The notes under the pieces were generated by a model. It had not been told where the DNA came from and did no database searches. It saw only the letters and a program-made list of their open reading frames with translations. The position numbers and the translations under genes were made by a program. Positions 33,311-44,467 of a stretch of DNA of 64,000 nucleotides are shown here, piece by piece. Numbering within the stretch: the stretch's first letter is position 1; the number at the start of each line of letters is the position of its first letter. The DNA comes from Cylindrobasidium torrendii FP15055 ss-10 (taxonomy: Eukaryota; Basidiomycota; Agaricomycetes; Agaricales; Physalacriaceae). The stretch is from positions 98,432 to 162,431 of the forward strand of contig KN880462.1 in the NCBI GenBank assembly GCA_000934385.1, in the 5' to 3' direction.

Positions 33311-33983
33311 CTATGACTTTCCACCATTCGCTACTCCGACAGCCCAAACATCCGTTACTGAGCGCAAGATTCTGTTCTCAATACCACAACACGCATCACG
33401 GTGCTTGACCCAGACCGCAGGCTCGTACACCATGACCTCTTTACACACACAGCACATCGCCTCGTCGCCCTGCCGCTGAAGAAAGGGCTCATCTTGGAGG
33501 AAGGCATCGTGCGCTGTCGTCCTTCGAGGCAACTGGGCGAAAGTCTTATAAATCGTGAACGTCGGATGCGTCGTCGTGTTCGAATTGTAGTATAGCACAA
33601 CTTTGGTCTGCGCCTCCGTTAACTGACTTGGACACGAGAGCGTCTTGCGTTCAGTTTGCGCGCGCGGCGACATCAACACCTTGCACCTGTATCGCATATT
33701 CAGCACTAACATGAGAAAGAACAACAGCGAGGACTCACGTCTCCCTGTCCAGCAGGGTATCCCAGGGTGTCTTCTTGTGTATAGCAATGATATTCATGCC
33801 TACAAAGTAGACGTCGAAGTAACAGCTTGGCCTGAAGCGGCCGCAGCAACACGGACGTGTTATATGGCGCGTCGAGCGCTTGGGAACGTCGACCGGGACA
33901 GGTTGCTCTTTGACCTTTGGCGTCTTCGAGCCCTCCAGCGGAAGGAGCAGTGGCATCGAGTTGGTGGCCATGAGAATGGACAT
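33311..33983 (-). CDS. hypothetical protein with CCxxC motif
   Basis: Two exons joined by a short intron (about 33688-33738, phase 2: LLDRE|TCKVLMSP) give about 205 residues. Visible parts are an N-terminal MSILMATNSMPLLLPLEGSK, a CCCGRFRPSC cluster, a short hydrophobic patch (YFDVYFVGMNIIAI), TEAQTKVVLYYNSNTTTH and FLQRQGDEAMCCVCKEVMVY followed by KHRDACCGIEN. The CCxxC and CC pairs with a His could bind zinc. I do not recognise the family. An upstream in-frame Met at 34082 would add a hydrophobic stretch, but that start lies only 10 bases from the stop of the RRF gene, so the inner start is preferred. Confidence 0.45.
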
Positions 33984-34091
33984 GGCAGCGTAGCGGACTA
34001 CAGGAAGCCCTGTACTTATATGGGGGGCCAACAACGGGTCATAACAAAGGGACCAAGTAGCAAGGATAATGAAAGCAATCATTGCATTAGA

Positions 34092-34961
34092 TCATTTGCC
34101 GACACCAAGGGCCTTTTTCATGTCAGACAATATTTTGTCTACGTCGGCGATGTATTTATCTAGGAGCTTTTGGAACTGGATGTGCATCATGAATGGGGTG
34201 GGAAAACAATGCACGGTAGTGAACACGCACCGTCTCCAGCTCGATGCTACGTTTCTCATATTTGCCTTTCTTCAGGCTGGCCTGGTGGAATTTCCGACAC
34301 TGGACACGCGCCTCCTCGGCCTTGCGCGACGCGTTGGTGGCCATTTGGGTCTTCGCATCAATGGTCGGCCTGAAGGGTTGAGTATTGGTTGACTTTGTGG
34401 AGTGTTGGACGCACTTGGGTACAGGGATACGGAGCGTACGATTATCGACGCGCTGGGGTGTCATTCCCGTCAGCTTCGCGTCGTAAATGGCGCCTTCAAC
34501 GGATTTCATGGTCTACTGGCCAGGAACTGTGAGTACAGCTGGATCCCGGGCGGGCTATTACTCACCGAGTCCTCAAAGACCGTCACGACAAGCACACTCC
34601 CATCTCGAACGCCGACCGTCGCGTAACTTTGTAATGGTTGACCATCGACTTTCACAGAGTCAAGTAAAGCAGGTGTGATGCGTCCCGTTGCACGTGTTGC
34701 GCCCTCGGCACAGTCCTTTCTGAACCATTCGGCCGCGGCACTCATTTTGTCTTCGCATTTGCTATACTCTTCACGAGCCGCGGGATCCGTTAATGGTTGC
34801 TGAGAGCCTGGGACAAGCTTGTGTGCATCTTTGACGACACCCTTGTCCTTCTTCGCGTAGAACCGGCGTTGTTCGAATGCTCTCGGGAGTTCGCGGGAGG
34901 CAGTACGCGCAACTGACGCGCCCAATGTTCGTCGAAGCGGTGCGCGAACGAGTCGAAGCAT
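34092..34961 (-). CDS. RRF1: mitochondrial ribosome recycling factor
   Basis: Spliced over four exons. RRF splits the post-termination ribosome in mitochondria together with EF-G2. The N-terminus (MLRLVRAPLRRTLGASVART) is a mitochondrial presequence. The RRF fold then shows MSAAAEWFRKDCAEGATRAT, ITPALLDSVKVDGQPL, YATVGVRDGSVLVVTVFEDS, SVEGAIYDAKLTGMTPQRVD, LRIPVPK|PTIDAKTQMATNA, KAEEARVQCRKFHQASLKKG and the C-terminal QKLLDKYIADVDKILSDMKK. Introns lie at about 34564-34511, 34418-34371 and 34226-34170. All domain I and II blocks are present and of usual length. It starts 130 bases from the divergent carrier gene. Confidence 0.93.
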
Positions 34962-35091
34962 GAAGACAAGTTACAACGTCCGTCCGGCTCAGCGGCCATC
35001 AGAGGAATTTTCGGATAGTTCGGGACCAATAACGCGATCGGAGAGGTAGCGATGAGGCGCGTAACAATTACTCTAGCTTTTGACCACCACC
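34962..35091. promoter_or_regulatory. 130-bp bidirectional promoter region (RRF / carrier)
   Basis: Two mitochondrial-protein genes diverge from this very short interval, so they very probably share regulatory input. No TATA box was recognised. Confidence 0.6.
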
Positions 35092-36132
35092 ATGGACGTC
35101 CCAAACGACAATTTGCCGGCAAAAACCTCCCCAGCGGTTCTGGCGCTCAGGGACATAGCATTCGGCAGTGTGGGTGAAAACTCATTGCTGATTGATGCGG
35201 TATATTCATAAGTCCCAAAGGCCGCTGGGATGATCTCCAAGGTGTTCGAGCATCCGTTCGACCTCACCAAAGTCCGTCTTCAATCACAAGTGCTGGACGC
35301 TTCGGCTCGGTTCAGCGGTCCACTGGACTGCTTACAGCAAACATGGCGGAAGGAAGGCATCAGAGGGCTCTACCGTGTGCGCTGCTATTGTACGAGTTAT
35401 TCAACACCAAGCTCATTTGTTTTCCAGGGTCTCCCCGCGCCCATAGTCGGTGCGATGGCAGAGAATGCCAGTCTCTTCCTCAGCTATCGCGAATTCCAAA
35501 ACCTCATCCGCGCGTACATACACCCATTACCGTCTTCCGAGGCACTACCCATCAAGTACCTTTGTCTTGCTGCTGCTGGTGCCGGTAGCATCACATCCTG
35601 CCTTCTCACACCCATCGAGCTTGTCAAGTGCAAGATGCAAGTTCAGATGCTGTCTCTGAAACCCGGCCAAAAACTTCCAGGACCGTTGACTGTTCTCTCG
35701 ACCGTGGTACGGGAAACAGGCTTCCGCGGGCTTTGGTTGGGACACACTGGAACTTTCATCCGCGAGACGGGCGGCACGGCAGCCTGGTTTGGCACCAAAG
35801 AGTTTGTAGCGAAGCTGTTCTTGCGCAATGGTGAGCCAGGGCGCAGACTAACACCATGGGAGTCTGCCGCATCTGGAGCCTGTGCGGGTGCTGCATTCAA
35901 CATCGCTCTCTTTCCGGCCGACACTGTCAAGAGCGCGGTACAAACCACATCGGAGCTTCGACCAGAACTCACAGGCAAGATCTCGTTCCTGTCGACTGCG
36001 AGGGACATGTGGCGGGCGCAGGGGATCCGTGGATTGTACGCTGGATGTGGTGTCACCATTGCGCGTTCGATTCCCAGCAGTGCAATCATCTTTGTGGTCT
36101 ACGACGAACTTTCCAGATATTTTTCGACATGA
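35092..36132 (+). CDS. ORT1: mitochondrial carrier, ornithine/basic amino acid type
   Basis: Three exons encode about 315 residues with the threefold carrier repeat. The signature motifs are HPFDLTKVRLQSQ, TPIELVKCKMQVQ and FPADTVKSAVQTT, and each repeat has a matching Gly-rich even helix (GIRGLYRGLPAPIVGAMAEN, GFRGLWLGHTGTFIRETGG, GIRGLYAGCGVTIARSIPSS). The Arg-Glu-Thr in repeat 2 and the overall order fit the ORT1/ARG-13 subfamily, which exchanges ornithine across the inner membrane for arginine and polyamine synthesis. Introns are at about 35171-35220 and 35376-35428. The subfamily is by resemblance; another amino acid carrier is possible. Confidence 0.9.
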
Positions 36133-36637
36133 TAGTGCACAATGTATAACCTCTTTGGATAGAAAGTAGAGTGTTCTGGCGGGACCCACAACGGACGTAT
36201 TTGTTGAGCATCCTCGTGTCCATGGCACTAGCAAAAAGGCAAATGCCGTTCGATTCATGCTTTGGGAAACCATCAATCAGAGTGTGGCGCTCGACCTGGT
36301 TACAAGGCTAGGCTGCTTCAAGCCTGCCCTGAAGGCCGCAAACAAATCCTTCAGATTATTTTTGAGTCTAGCACCTGGTTAACAGGTCGCACAATCCAGA
36401 TAACATCGCACTAGGGCAGGGCGTCGGGCAAAGCCGACGCCCTGTTCGCCGTTTGCGGCAAGATGATCGATCGTCCCTGCAACATAGTGACACGCGCCGG
36501 TTGCCCCTAATGTATATACGCGCCGGAGACGACCATAAATGAAATTGGAATTTTCCATCCACAAAGCGGAACAGGCAAGACCGAGTTTCGCTTTTCGCCA
36601 GCTCTGACTTCCTACCTCCATCATCCCTTTCTCTGAC
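36133..36637. other. intergenic with GC hairpin
   Basis: 505 bases between the carrier and G-alpha genes, containing a perfect GC-rich hairpin (36417-36444). A TATATA lies at about 36512, upstream of the G-alpha start. No coding signal was recognised. Confidence 0.55.
36417..36444. repeat. perfect 11-bp GC-rich inverted repeat
   Basis: CAGGGCGTCGG, loop GCAAAG, CCGACGCCCTG. It lies 285 bases after the carrier stop and 194 bases before the G-alpha ATG. Whether it acts in DNA or in RNA is unknown. Confidence 0.8.
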
Positions 36638-38670
36638 ATGGCTCCTCGCGCATCTTCGAGCGATGTTATTGCCTGGCCTCCCCCATCAGCACCGGACGCC
36701 GACGAGGAGGCACGTACACAACGGCTGCAGAATGAGGCAGATGCGAAACGGGTCAGCGAGACGATAGATCGTGCAATTCAGCAGGAGAAGGAGCAAAGGA
36801 AGAAACAGACTGGGGTCAAGCTCCTGCTGCTCGGTGCGTCCTCTGCACGCTATCCGTTATCGTTGGAATGACAAATCCTTTGCATCAGGCCAAGCCGAGT
36901 CTGGCAAGTCGACCGTGCTCAAGAACTTCCAACTCTGCTTCGCGCCAAATACATTCCAGGCGGAGGTGCGCACCCCCGACGGCTGTCTGGAACTGAGGAT
37001 CTCATGAATTCTACCCTGTCATGATAGGCCGAACTATGGCGACCCATCATCCATTTGAATCTCGTTCGCTCTGTGAACTTCATTCTCGACACCCTCGCCG
37101 TCCAGCGGCCGACTAGCCCCTCAAGTGAGACCGAGAAGCTGAGACGGTTACGCTTCAGCCTGCGGCCACTTAAGCAGGTCGAAGAGTCCATTACTCGTCG
37201 CGTCTCGGGCGCTAATCTTCCCTTTCTGCCTGTGCTGTCGGAGACCGGGCTCGGCCAAGAAGCGCCTCGGTACCATCCCGAGAAGGCTAGTGAGGTGCTG
37301 GTACGCTCAGGCATGGGATGGAAGGGCTTCATCCGCATGCGTCGCGGGTCTGGCGCCGCAATGAAGTCACGCCAGGAGCAGCTCGACGACGAAGGCAACA
37401 AGCGGACACTACGAGCATGTGCCGACGACATCACCGCCTTATGGACAGAACCTGATGTCCAGGAGCTACTCAAGGAGAGGGCCATATCATTGAGTCACCA
37501 GCCAGGGTTGTGCGTACTTCTTTCCCCGACGGTGCACCAGGCCATTTATATTCTGCTTCTCATAGCTTCCTGGACGATGTGGACAGAGTCACCAAGGAAG
37601 ACTACCTGCCGACTCCATGTATGTGTCTCTCACTCGGCTTTCCGCTCTTTCATTGTGCTCATCGTGCTTCAGCCGATATATTACGAGCTCGGGTGGGTCT
37701 AGCTCATTGTTCGCGTGCGATTGATTGACCCTGGGGCAATGTACAGGTTAAGACCATTGGCCCAGAAGAGCATAGAATTCCGATGGACTCCAGTATGTTG
37801 TGACTGGCGCAGCGGCACTCCTCCTTCCTGAGACCACTCCCTTCAGATTCTGATCATCATGGCAAACACTGGATTATTTACGACGTCGGGGGTAGCAGAA
37901 GCCAGCGTGGTGCGTAGCCTCTGCAGAGTAGGGAAGGCCTGTGGCTAATGTTGCCTAGCGAAATGGGCCCAGTTTTTCGATGATGGTCCGTATGGGCACG
38001 TATATTCTCCGTGGAACGATTGAGCTGATGGAATGCCAAAGTCACTGCGATAATCTTCCTTGCACCGATATCTGGTTAGCGCATCTCATCGATACGCCTA
38101 TCTTGCCTTCTCATTCGCTAGTGCAGCATTCAACCAGGTTCTTGCGGAGGACAACTCGGTCAACAGACTCGCCGACTCCTTCAAACTATGGAAGATGATC
38201 TCAGGGAACAAGCTCCTTGCCTCAGTCAACTTCATCCTATTTCTGAACAAGATGGACATTCTCGACGCGCACCTGAAGTCCGGCATCCAGTTTAATAGAT
38301 ACGTCCCAAACTACAAAGACAAGCCAAACGTCACGGAACATGTCGCGAAATGTACGTTTGCCCTTGGCGCGCGCTGCTGGACGCTGACGATGCTCCACTG
38401 TTGAAGACCTCCTCGATGTATTCATTGCACTGCATAACCAATGTGCGCCCAAAAAGAGGAAAATACATGCTCATCTGACATGCGCTGTCGTATGTTGTCC
38501 TTGTTCTGTCTGTCGTATCGGTGCTCATGACGGCTACAGGACACATCGTCGACTGCAATCGTAATATCACAGAGTATGTCCGCTTTGTTTGTTCAACGGC
38601 TGACCTTAACAATGTCTTAGTCCAAGAGGTTCTCTTAGTAAAGGCGCTGTCGGAAACCAACATTCTATAA
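36638..38670 (+). CDS. heterotrimeric G-protein alpha subunit, divergent
   Basis: About ten exons. The G1 box is GQAESGKSTVLKNF (split by an intron), switch I is ILRARVKTIGPEE with the ADP-ribosylatable Arg and Mg-binding Thr, G3 is YDVGGSRSQRAKW, then FLAPISAFNQVLAED, G4 FLNKMDIL and G5 LTCAVDTSS, ending QEVLLVKALSETNIL. The helical domain is enlarged by a Ser/Arg-rich insert (about residues 115-220). Departures from canonical G-alpha: no Met-Gly at the N-terminus (MAPRASSSD), so no myristoylation site; the catalytic Gln after DVGG is Ser; G4 is NKMD rather than NKKD. It belongs to the expanded divergent G-alpha set of basidiomycetes. It probably couples to a seven-helix receptor at the plasma membrane. 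Confidence 0.9.
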
Positions 38671-39279
38671 TGCTAACTACCATATAATTCCGTCGGCGAC
38701 ACCAAATCTATGCACCAATCTTTGACATATTTTATTGCTTGTTTTTACCTACTTCCTTGTACTAGTCGTGAATACGCAGCACTGTTTATAACGTTGTGAA
38801 ATGTACATCTCCTTCCTCTCTTCTAGACTGTATAATACAGATTACCAAAATATTACTAGCAATGGTGACATACATTTGAGCAGGGACTCCGGGTATTAGT
38901 TGATTGATGCGCTTCGGGGCGGCTGGCCGACGCTCACGGTCACGTGTTTACCGTCGACGCCCATGCCCCAACTGAGAACATTGCACTCGAAGGATTCGGA
39001 AGGGAAAATCTCAAGCAGAAAAAACAAATGCCATCTTGCTGTGGTATGGTGGAGGAGTAAGTATTGAGCATGTCAATGCCGAATTCGGACTAATCTTGCG
39101 CCACATGCCCAAGGCTGTGCTCGCACCTCGCATTTCCTTCTTTCTGGCCCAAACCCCGGAGCGCGATTTTGGCTACTGGCCGCGTATGCACGTGGAAGGC
39201 TTCGGTTGAACGTCAAATGCTGCAAATGGCTTCACGAGGTTCAATTCTTGTTTCCAACTATCACTACCCCATCCTCCCG
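38671..39279. other. convergent 3' region, no gene seen
   Basis: 609 bases between convergent 3' ends. No gene was recognised. Confidence 0.55.
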
Positions 39280-40804
39280 CTACATAGGCTTAAGTTTCTC
39301 CAGTGCGCGCGAAAACGAGTCGCGCACGCGGTCACGGCGCCGCCCTCGATGACTAGGAGCGGCTGGGCTGTTCTCGACAACACCGTCGCCTTGGGATAAT
39401 ACACGGTGGAGTACGGGCGCGGTGTCCATGTCCTCTCTCTTGCTCTCGTCCTGGCATTTTTTCACGTCTTCTCTCACAACGCGGTGCTCGTGCGGCGTTG
39501 CCGACCGCCTACTGTGGTCGTCCGGCGGCGAGGGCCGTATGGACCTGCTCGAGTCTGACTCAAAACTGTCGGGGATCGGCTCCAGAGGCGTCGTGAACCA
39601 CTGTACTGCATCATGAGCTCTACAAAAACTATGAAGACGATGGAAAGACGCACTTCGTGCTCCAGAAGAAGTACCGCGGTCGGTCGCTCGTTTGGATTCA
39701 TCGTCAAGCAGTCGGTGATGAACGATTTAGCAGGCTCGCTGATATGCTCCCAGTATTCGTCGGGTTTGAACGCGTAGTCTCCATCGCGGATGGCCCGAAT
39801 TTCTTGCTTCTTCGTCGCACGGTCAAATGGTACGTATCCCGCAAGCATAAAGTATGTGACAACTCCCAAAGCCCAGATATCGACAGGCTGACCATGCCCA
39901 CCTGCTCAAGGTTAAACTTTAAAGCACTCTGTTGTCTTAGCGTCGGGATGACGCACTTTTGTTGAATATCTCAGGCGCCATGTACGACGGTGTCCCACAG
40001 AGCTCGGTGAAGAGCTCTAGTTTGCCTTCGTCTAGGACCCGACTCAGGCCAAAATCGGCGAGCGCGACCTCGGCATCGTCGCCCGGCGTGCGGAAAAGCA
40101 GATTCTCTGGCTTCAAATCTGACAAGGCATGAGCGACGATCTACGGACCTAACGGATAGCGAGGGCCGCACCTCGGTGGACGACGCCAGCGTCGTGGATA
40201 TACTTGATGCCCTCCAAGACAGAGTGGACGATCTCGACTGCTTGTCTAAGGCTATCGTCAGTGCCCAGTTGCTCGATGACAGGGCCAAGACTAACATCTC
40301 AGGGTAGCATCCCTTATTGCAGATGCGAGTGAAGAGCTCGCCGCCCGTGCAGAGGTCGAAGCAGATGTATATGTTCATCTCGGTCTGCGGTGACCCGATG
40401 TCAGCGCCCTCTGCTGTCTCTCGAGATTGGACGCATACCTCGAAGTAATCCCGCATTGCGACGACATTCCTATGGCCGCTCGATATCTTCTGGAGAATCG
40501 CAATCTCATTGCGTATCTGGCCACCGCCAGCGTCAGCATCAGCGACGGGGTACACACCCGAACGTACGAGGTATTCACGTCCTTGCATTAGCTTCTTATT
40601 GATAACTTTGCAAGCAAATCGCTCTCCTGTCACATCGTGGATAGCTTCCCTAACGATGGCGTACGTTCCTGCGCCAATGGTCCTCCCAGTGCGGTACTAA
40701 ACCGGGGCGGCGGTAAGCTGATCGTTCGAGATACCAAGTGATATGCTCACTAAACACGGCAAGACGTCGGCGGGGGTGGCGGTGCTGAGGTCTTCGTTAG
40801 GCAT
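39280..40804 (-). CDS. Ca2+/calmodulin-dependent protein kinase (CaMK)
   Basis: A serine/threonine kinase of about 400 residues. Markers in order: GRTIGAGTYAIVREA (Gly loop), FACKVINKKLM (ATP Lys), NEIAILQKISSGHRNVV, YICFDLCTGGELF, GVVHR|DLKPENLLFR (catalytic loop split by an intron), LADFGLSRV, FTELCGTPSYMAPEIFNK (activation loop with phosphorylatable Thr), GVVTYFMLAGYVPFDRATK and LLLEHEWFT. The tail is Ser/Arg-rich and ends RRRDRVRDSFSRALEKLKPM, a basic amphipathic helix suited to calmodulin binding and autoinhibition. Exon 1 is short (MPNEDLSTATPADVLPCL). It resembles fungal CMKA-type kinases acting in calcium and stress signalling. Confidence 0.92.
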
Positions 40805-42256
40805 TGGTGGTACGCTGTGGCAGTGAAGGGGAGAAAGGTAGCGAACAAACAAAGGCGCCATGCCCCACGCTTAGGTCTCGCTGCACGTTTCAACCATCTG
40901 CCGAGAGAAGTAGATTGGCTACGTGGAGGGAGAGCGTTATTTCATTCCGCGGTGGGTGAGTCCCGTTGCTTTGGGCTGGGGGTGGTGCACTATACTTATA
41001 GGAGGGCCGCCGGTTCGCAAGTGCGGGTCATGCGCCTGTAAGCGGCGGGTACTTGAGACGGCAACAACCGTCACCTGAATGGCGGCGGATGGGCTCGGAA
41101 CGAGCGTTGTACGCAGGTTGTACGAGCTCCTGCGCCTCAAAACAACGTCTTCCACGGCTTGAGCGAAGCACGCCACCAGGTGCGCGTGTCGAGTCGGTGA
41201 CTCATATTGACTCGATTCGACTCAGAAGGAGCGTATTGTCCTCATGAAACTAGGTGTAGAACACAGCGTGTTTTCCCAGCGAGGAAATTGCGACTGGGGC
41301 AACGGGCTTTCTGCTCAGTCCACGGTCAAAGTGTGTCGTAAACTCTGCCGTGAGAGCGATTTATCATTGCATACAGTCGACAGATTGGCCAGGCTGAAAC
41401 AATACGTTATTACATAGCTCACTAGTCCAACCCATTGCATGCCATTTCAATGGGAACCGAATACCTCGCAAGAGTAGGACGTGCACACATTCTGGGCAAC
41501 GTTGTGCTCCCAAAATACATTACGGACTGAACGGTACAGTGCACTAAGTTTAGGAAGAAACGGCTGATTTAGACACTGTCCAAAATCATCTCACGAGACA
41601 GCAATATTGTAACCGTCGCATCCGTGCATACCTTTGAGTTTTATACACATCCTTTCATGGTGTCAGGCATACGAATAGCCAACTTTTCCTCAAGGTTTTA
41701 CACGCTTGTTGTCCTTCTATGTATGAACCGACCTTCGCGTAGCTGTATCTCCGAACTTGTCAATGAGGTTAGTTGACATATGTAGAAGCCACTTCACAGT
41801 GCGTTTGCTAAAATGCGTACGCGGTAACGTGATCTGCGTCTTTCGCGATCACTCTTGAATCACTCTGTGTTCCCTAGAGGTATCCCTGAGGTATCCTTTG
41901 TGTAGCTTTGAAAACACCTTGATTCCACTCAATATAATTTCTGTCTTGATCCCGGTCTTGCTTCTGGACTTACACTCGAAGGGTCGATGCCGCCACCGCC
42001 ACACTCCTCGGATCACGCTTTGCGATCGTGACTAAGCGAAGACAGCAAGTCCAGAGCCCAGACTCTTACTCTAACTTGTCTCGACACGCTCTCGCGCACT
42101 GTCTGTGACAAACTCTGTGGCCTAGGCAGGTCCGCGCATTTGACGGCAGCCCTCGTTGTATCAACCAATGGAGCCGTATATAAACCACAATCTGGGCTCC
42201 AATCCGCCCCGCATTCACAACCATCCCTCCCCCACACAACTACAACCACCACCACG
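40805..42256. other. 1.45-kb divergent intergenic region
   Basis: Between the CaMK and protoglobin genes. It holds a TATA box for the latter (42177-42184) and a long leader. No other gene was recognised; ATG-rich frames here lie upstream of the TATA box or overlap it. Confidence 0.5.
42177..42184 (+). promoter_or_regulatory. TATA box of protoglobin gene
   Basis: TATATAAA, 80 bases upstream of the ATG at 42257. It shows that an open frame starting at 42140 begins too early, so the start at 42257 (MSVETLKMNG) is preferred. Confidence 0.65.
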
Positions 42257-43234
42257 ATGTCAGTTGAGACTCTGAAGATGAACGGATTGGCTCTGTCGCC
42301 GTCAGACAGCCCGACTTCCACCCCCAGAGCGGCAGTACGGTGTCCGGCTACAGGCGCGTTCGCAGACGACGATGAGGCGCCGGTGTGTCCTGTGACAGGG
42401 AAGACTACGACTGTCGAACCGGACATGCAAGAAATCGATCCTGAACTGTTAAGAACATCTATCACTGCACGGATGTCCTACCTGAAGGACTTTTTGGGAT
42501 TCCGCCGCTACGACCAGGATGTGTTGAACAAGGTCGCCCCGCTCATCTACGATGTTATCCCGGAGACGGTTGACCGTTTGTATTCCAAATTGTTCGAGTT
42601 CGATGTGACCAAGCAGGTGAGAACGGAATGTTCGAATGCTTGAAGATGCTAACTTCCGCTAGGTCTTCCTCGAACGCAATGAGGGTTTCGATGGTGCATT
42701 ACCCACCAGGCTCGAAGACCTCACATTAGATTCTCCTCAGCTCGTGTACCGCAAGGTGCGCTATGCTTTGCTCCGCGCTTCCTCTCGTCTCACACCCACC
42801 TAGATCTTTATGAAGACATGGGCGCGACGCGTTTTGACCGCCGATTATACAACTGTGAAGACTTTCCAATACCTTGACAAGGTCGGCGTCATGCACACAG
42901 GCGCGAAGGGGTTCAAACACCGTTTGCATGTGTCGCCATTGCATGTTCCTTGTGAGTGAACCTCCTGCCCCGCGATAGGCGTGTCTGACGCTCAATTCGT
43001 AGACCGGGACTGCGCCCTCACCCTTGGCTGGGTATTGACTGTCCTGCAAACCGCTATCCTTGGCTTACCAGAAGACAAATTGGCGATGTCGGAAAAGGTG
43101 GACGCTATCGCTGCTATCAACAAGGTTCGTTGCGATGCCATGATCTATGTGCATTGGTTCGATGCTCACTCGCCCGCTGCTAGGTGATATGGATGCAAAA
43201 CGATCTTTTTGCGAGGCATTACATTTCAGAGTAA
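42257..43234 (+). CDS. protoglobin-domain haem protein
   Basis: Five exons (42257-42616, 42663-42755, 42804-42951, 43003-43124, 43184-43234) give 257 residues. From about residue 70 the sequence fits the globin-sensor/protoglobin fold: ITARMSYLKDFLGFRRYDQD, NKVAPLIYDVIPETVDRLYS, KQVFLERNEGFDGALPTR, RKIFMKTWARRVLTADY, MHTGAKGFKHRLHVSPLHVP and TLGWVLTVLQTAILGLP. The His in KHRLHVSPLHVP is the candidate proximal haem ligand. The N-terminal extension contains two Cys-Pro motifs, RCPATGAF and VCPVTGKT, 22 residues apart. No kinase, cyclase or methyl-acceptor output domain follows, so it is a stand-alone globin. Likely a gas-binding or redox-sensing protein; the ligand is unknown. Confidence 0.85.
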
Positions 43235-43484
43235 AGCTTGCCACAGTCCTATGAAGGAGGGGCGTCCCCCATGTACTATAAGTTATGCGTTTCACTCATT
43301 ATCGACAATGGACGGACATTTGAAATTTGAATACACAATTGATATGCCAACCCTTTTTTTTCGTTTCAATCCGAAGCAATCGCCACATCCTTGCAATGCA
43401 GTAGGCAGTCAACCTGAAGCTAACCTCACGGTATTGTATAGCATCGAGCCTGCCCCATTTAAACAATAGGGTGCAAGTGCTGCA
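43235..43484. other. 3' flank of protoglobin gene
   Basis: Noncoding flank between the protoglobin stop and the left end of the MITE-like element. Confidence 0.5.
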
Positions 43485-43869
43485 TACTGTCTATGAATGT
43501 TCACCCGACACCGGGGGGTGAGCGTGACACCCGGGTCCGACTGCAACAAAGGACACTGGAGCTTCGTGACGCGTGACAGTGTCTCTAAATGGACACTGTG
43601 GCAATGACAAATAAAGCTTAGATCTCATTGCGCTACTAGCTGAGCAGTAGAATGTATGGATTTGACATCACATACAGCACTTCTACCTAGTTTTGTTTAC
43701 CTTTTGTTCAATACCAGCAGATTTTTGCAATTTTATTTGAATTTCTTTAAATGTCACGATATCCCAAAGGACACCAATCGATGAATTGTGCCGTGACACC
43801 GTTACTTTTGGACACGACACTGGGCCTCCGTGATGCGTAACGGTGTCGGGTGAACATTCATAGACAGTA
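43485..43869. mobile_element. MITE-like element with 29-bp perfect terminal inverted repeats
   Basis: The left end begins TACTGTCTATGAATGTTCAC and the right end is its exact complement for 29 bases, up to the G after GACACC. The outermost TA at both ends could be a TA target duplication, as for Tc1/mariner-type transposases. Length 385 bp. No transposase frame is present, so it would be non-autonomous. Internal GTGACGC/GTGACA and GGACACTG motifs recur near both ends as subterminal repeats. Confidence 0.8.
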
Positions 43870-44467
43870 CTCAACGTAGACCCGCCAAGGCTGCTGGGAT
43901 TGAGAGGAAGTAAGCTTGAGTGACAGTCAAGTGCGCTGGATCAAACAAGCGGACAAGTCGACACCACAGCTAAATGCAAATTCAACGCAGACATCACACA
44001 GGCGGGTGATTCAGATGTGCCCCATGGGTGCAGGACACCAGAAAACTTCACGTAGTTGCCATGGACTCTTTCTTTGTCAATGTCGTATGTTAAGATAAAA
44101 ACATGGCAGAGGCTCGCATCCAGCTCGCGTCCAGGACACTGCAACACTGCTGTGACGCTTATCAAGCGACCAACTTGAACGATCCACTTCGCGTGGCAAC
44201 CACGCGATTTGGTCGCAAACGAGTGGCGTGCTGAGTCGAGGGCCTCCTGAAACGTTGGCTTGCGTGAGTTTGAAGTTGACATATTCAGCTTAGCAAAATT
44301 TCTACCCTCGAAGTTACCGAGACTTTGAAATAGGTACAGAGCGTTTTAAAAGCGCTCACTCCGTCAAGGTTGATCGTGACGGTGGCACGGGGAGTATAGA
44401 AGTTTCTCTCTTACTTCGAGCATCGAGCATCACACCAAGGATACTCCAGCACCTTTTACCTGCTTTG
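43870..44467. other. intergenic, promoter of TKL kinase
   Basis: 598 bases. A minus-strand 113-codon frame at 43941-44282 (MSTSNSRKPTFQEALDSA...) is open but has no recognised motif; it may be a small gene or chance. Confidence 0.4.

Noticed and set aside
43941..44282. 113-codon minus-strand frame beside the MITE
   Set aside because: No motif or homology recognised; it lies in the TKL promoter. Left as a weak possibility in the gap entry.
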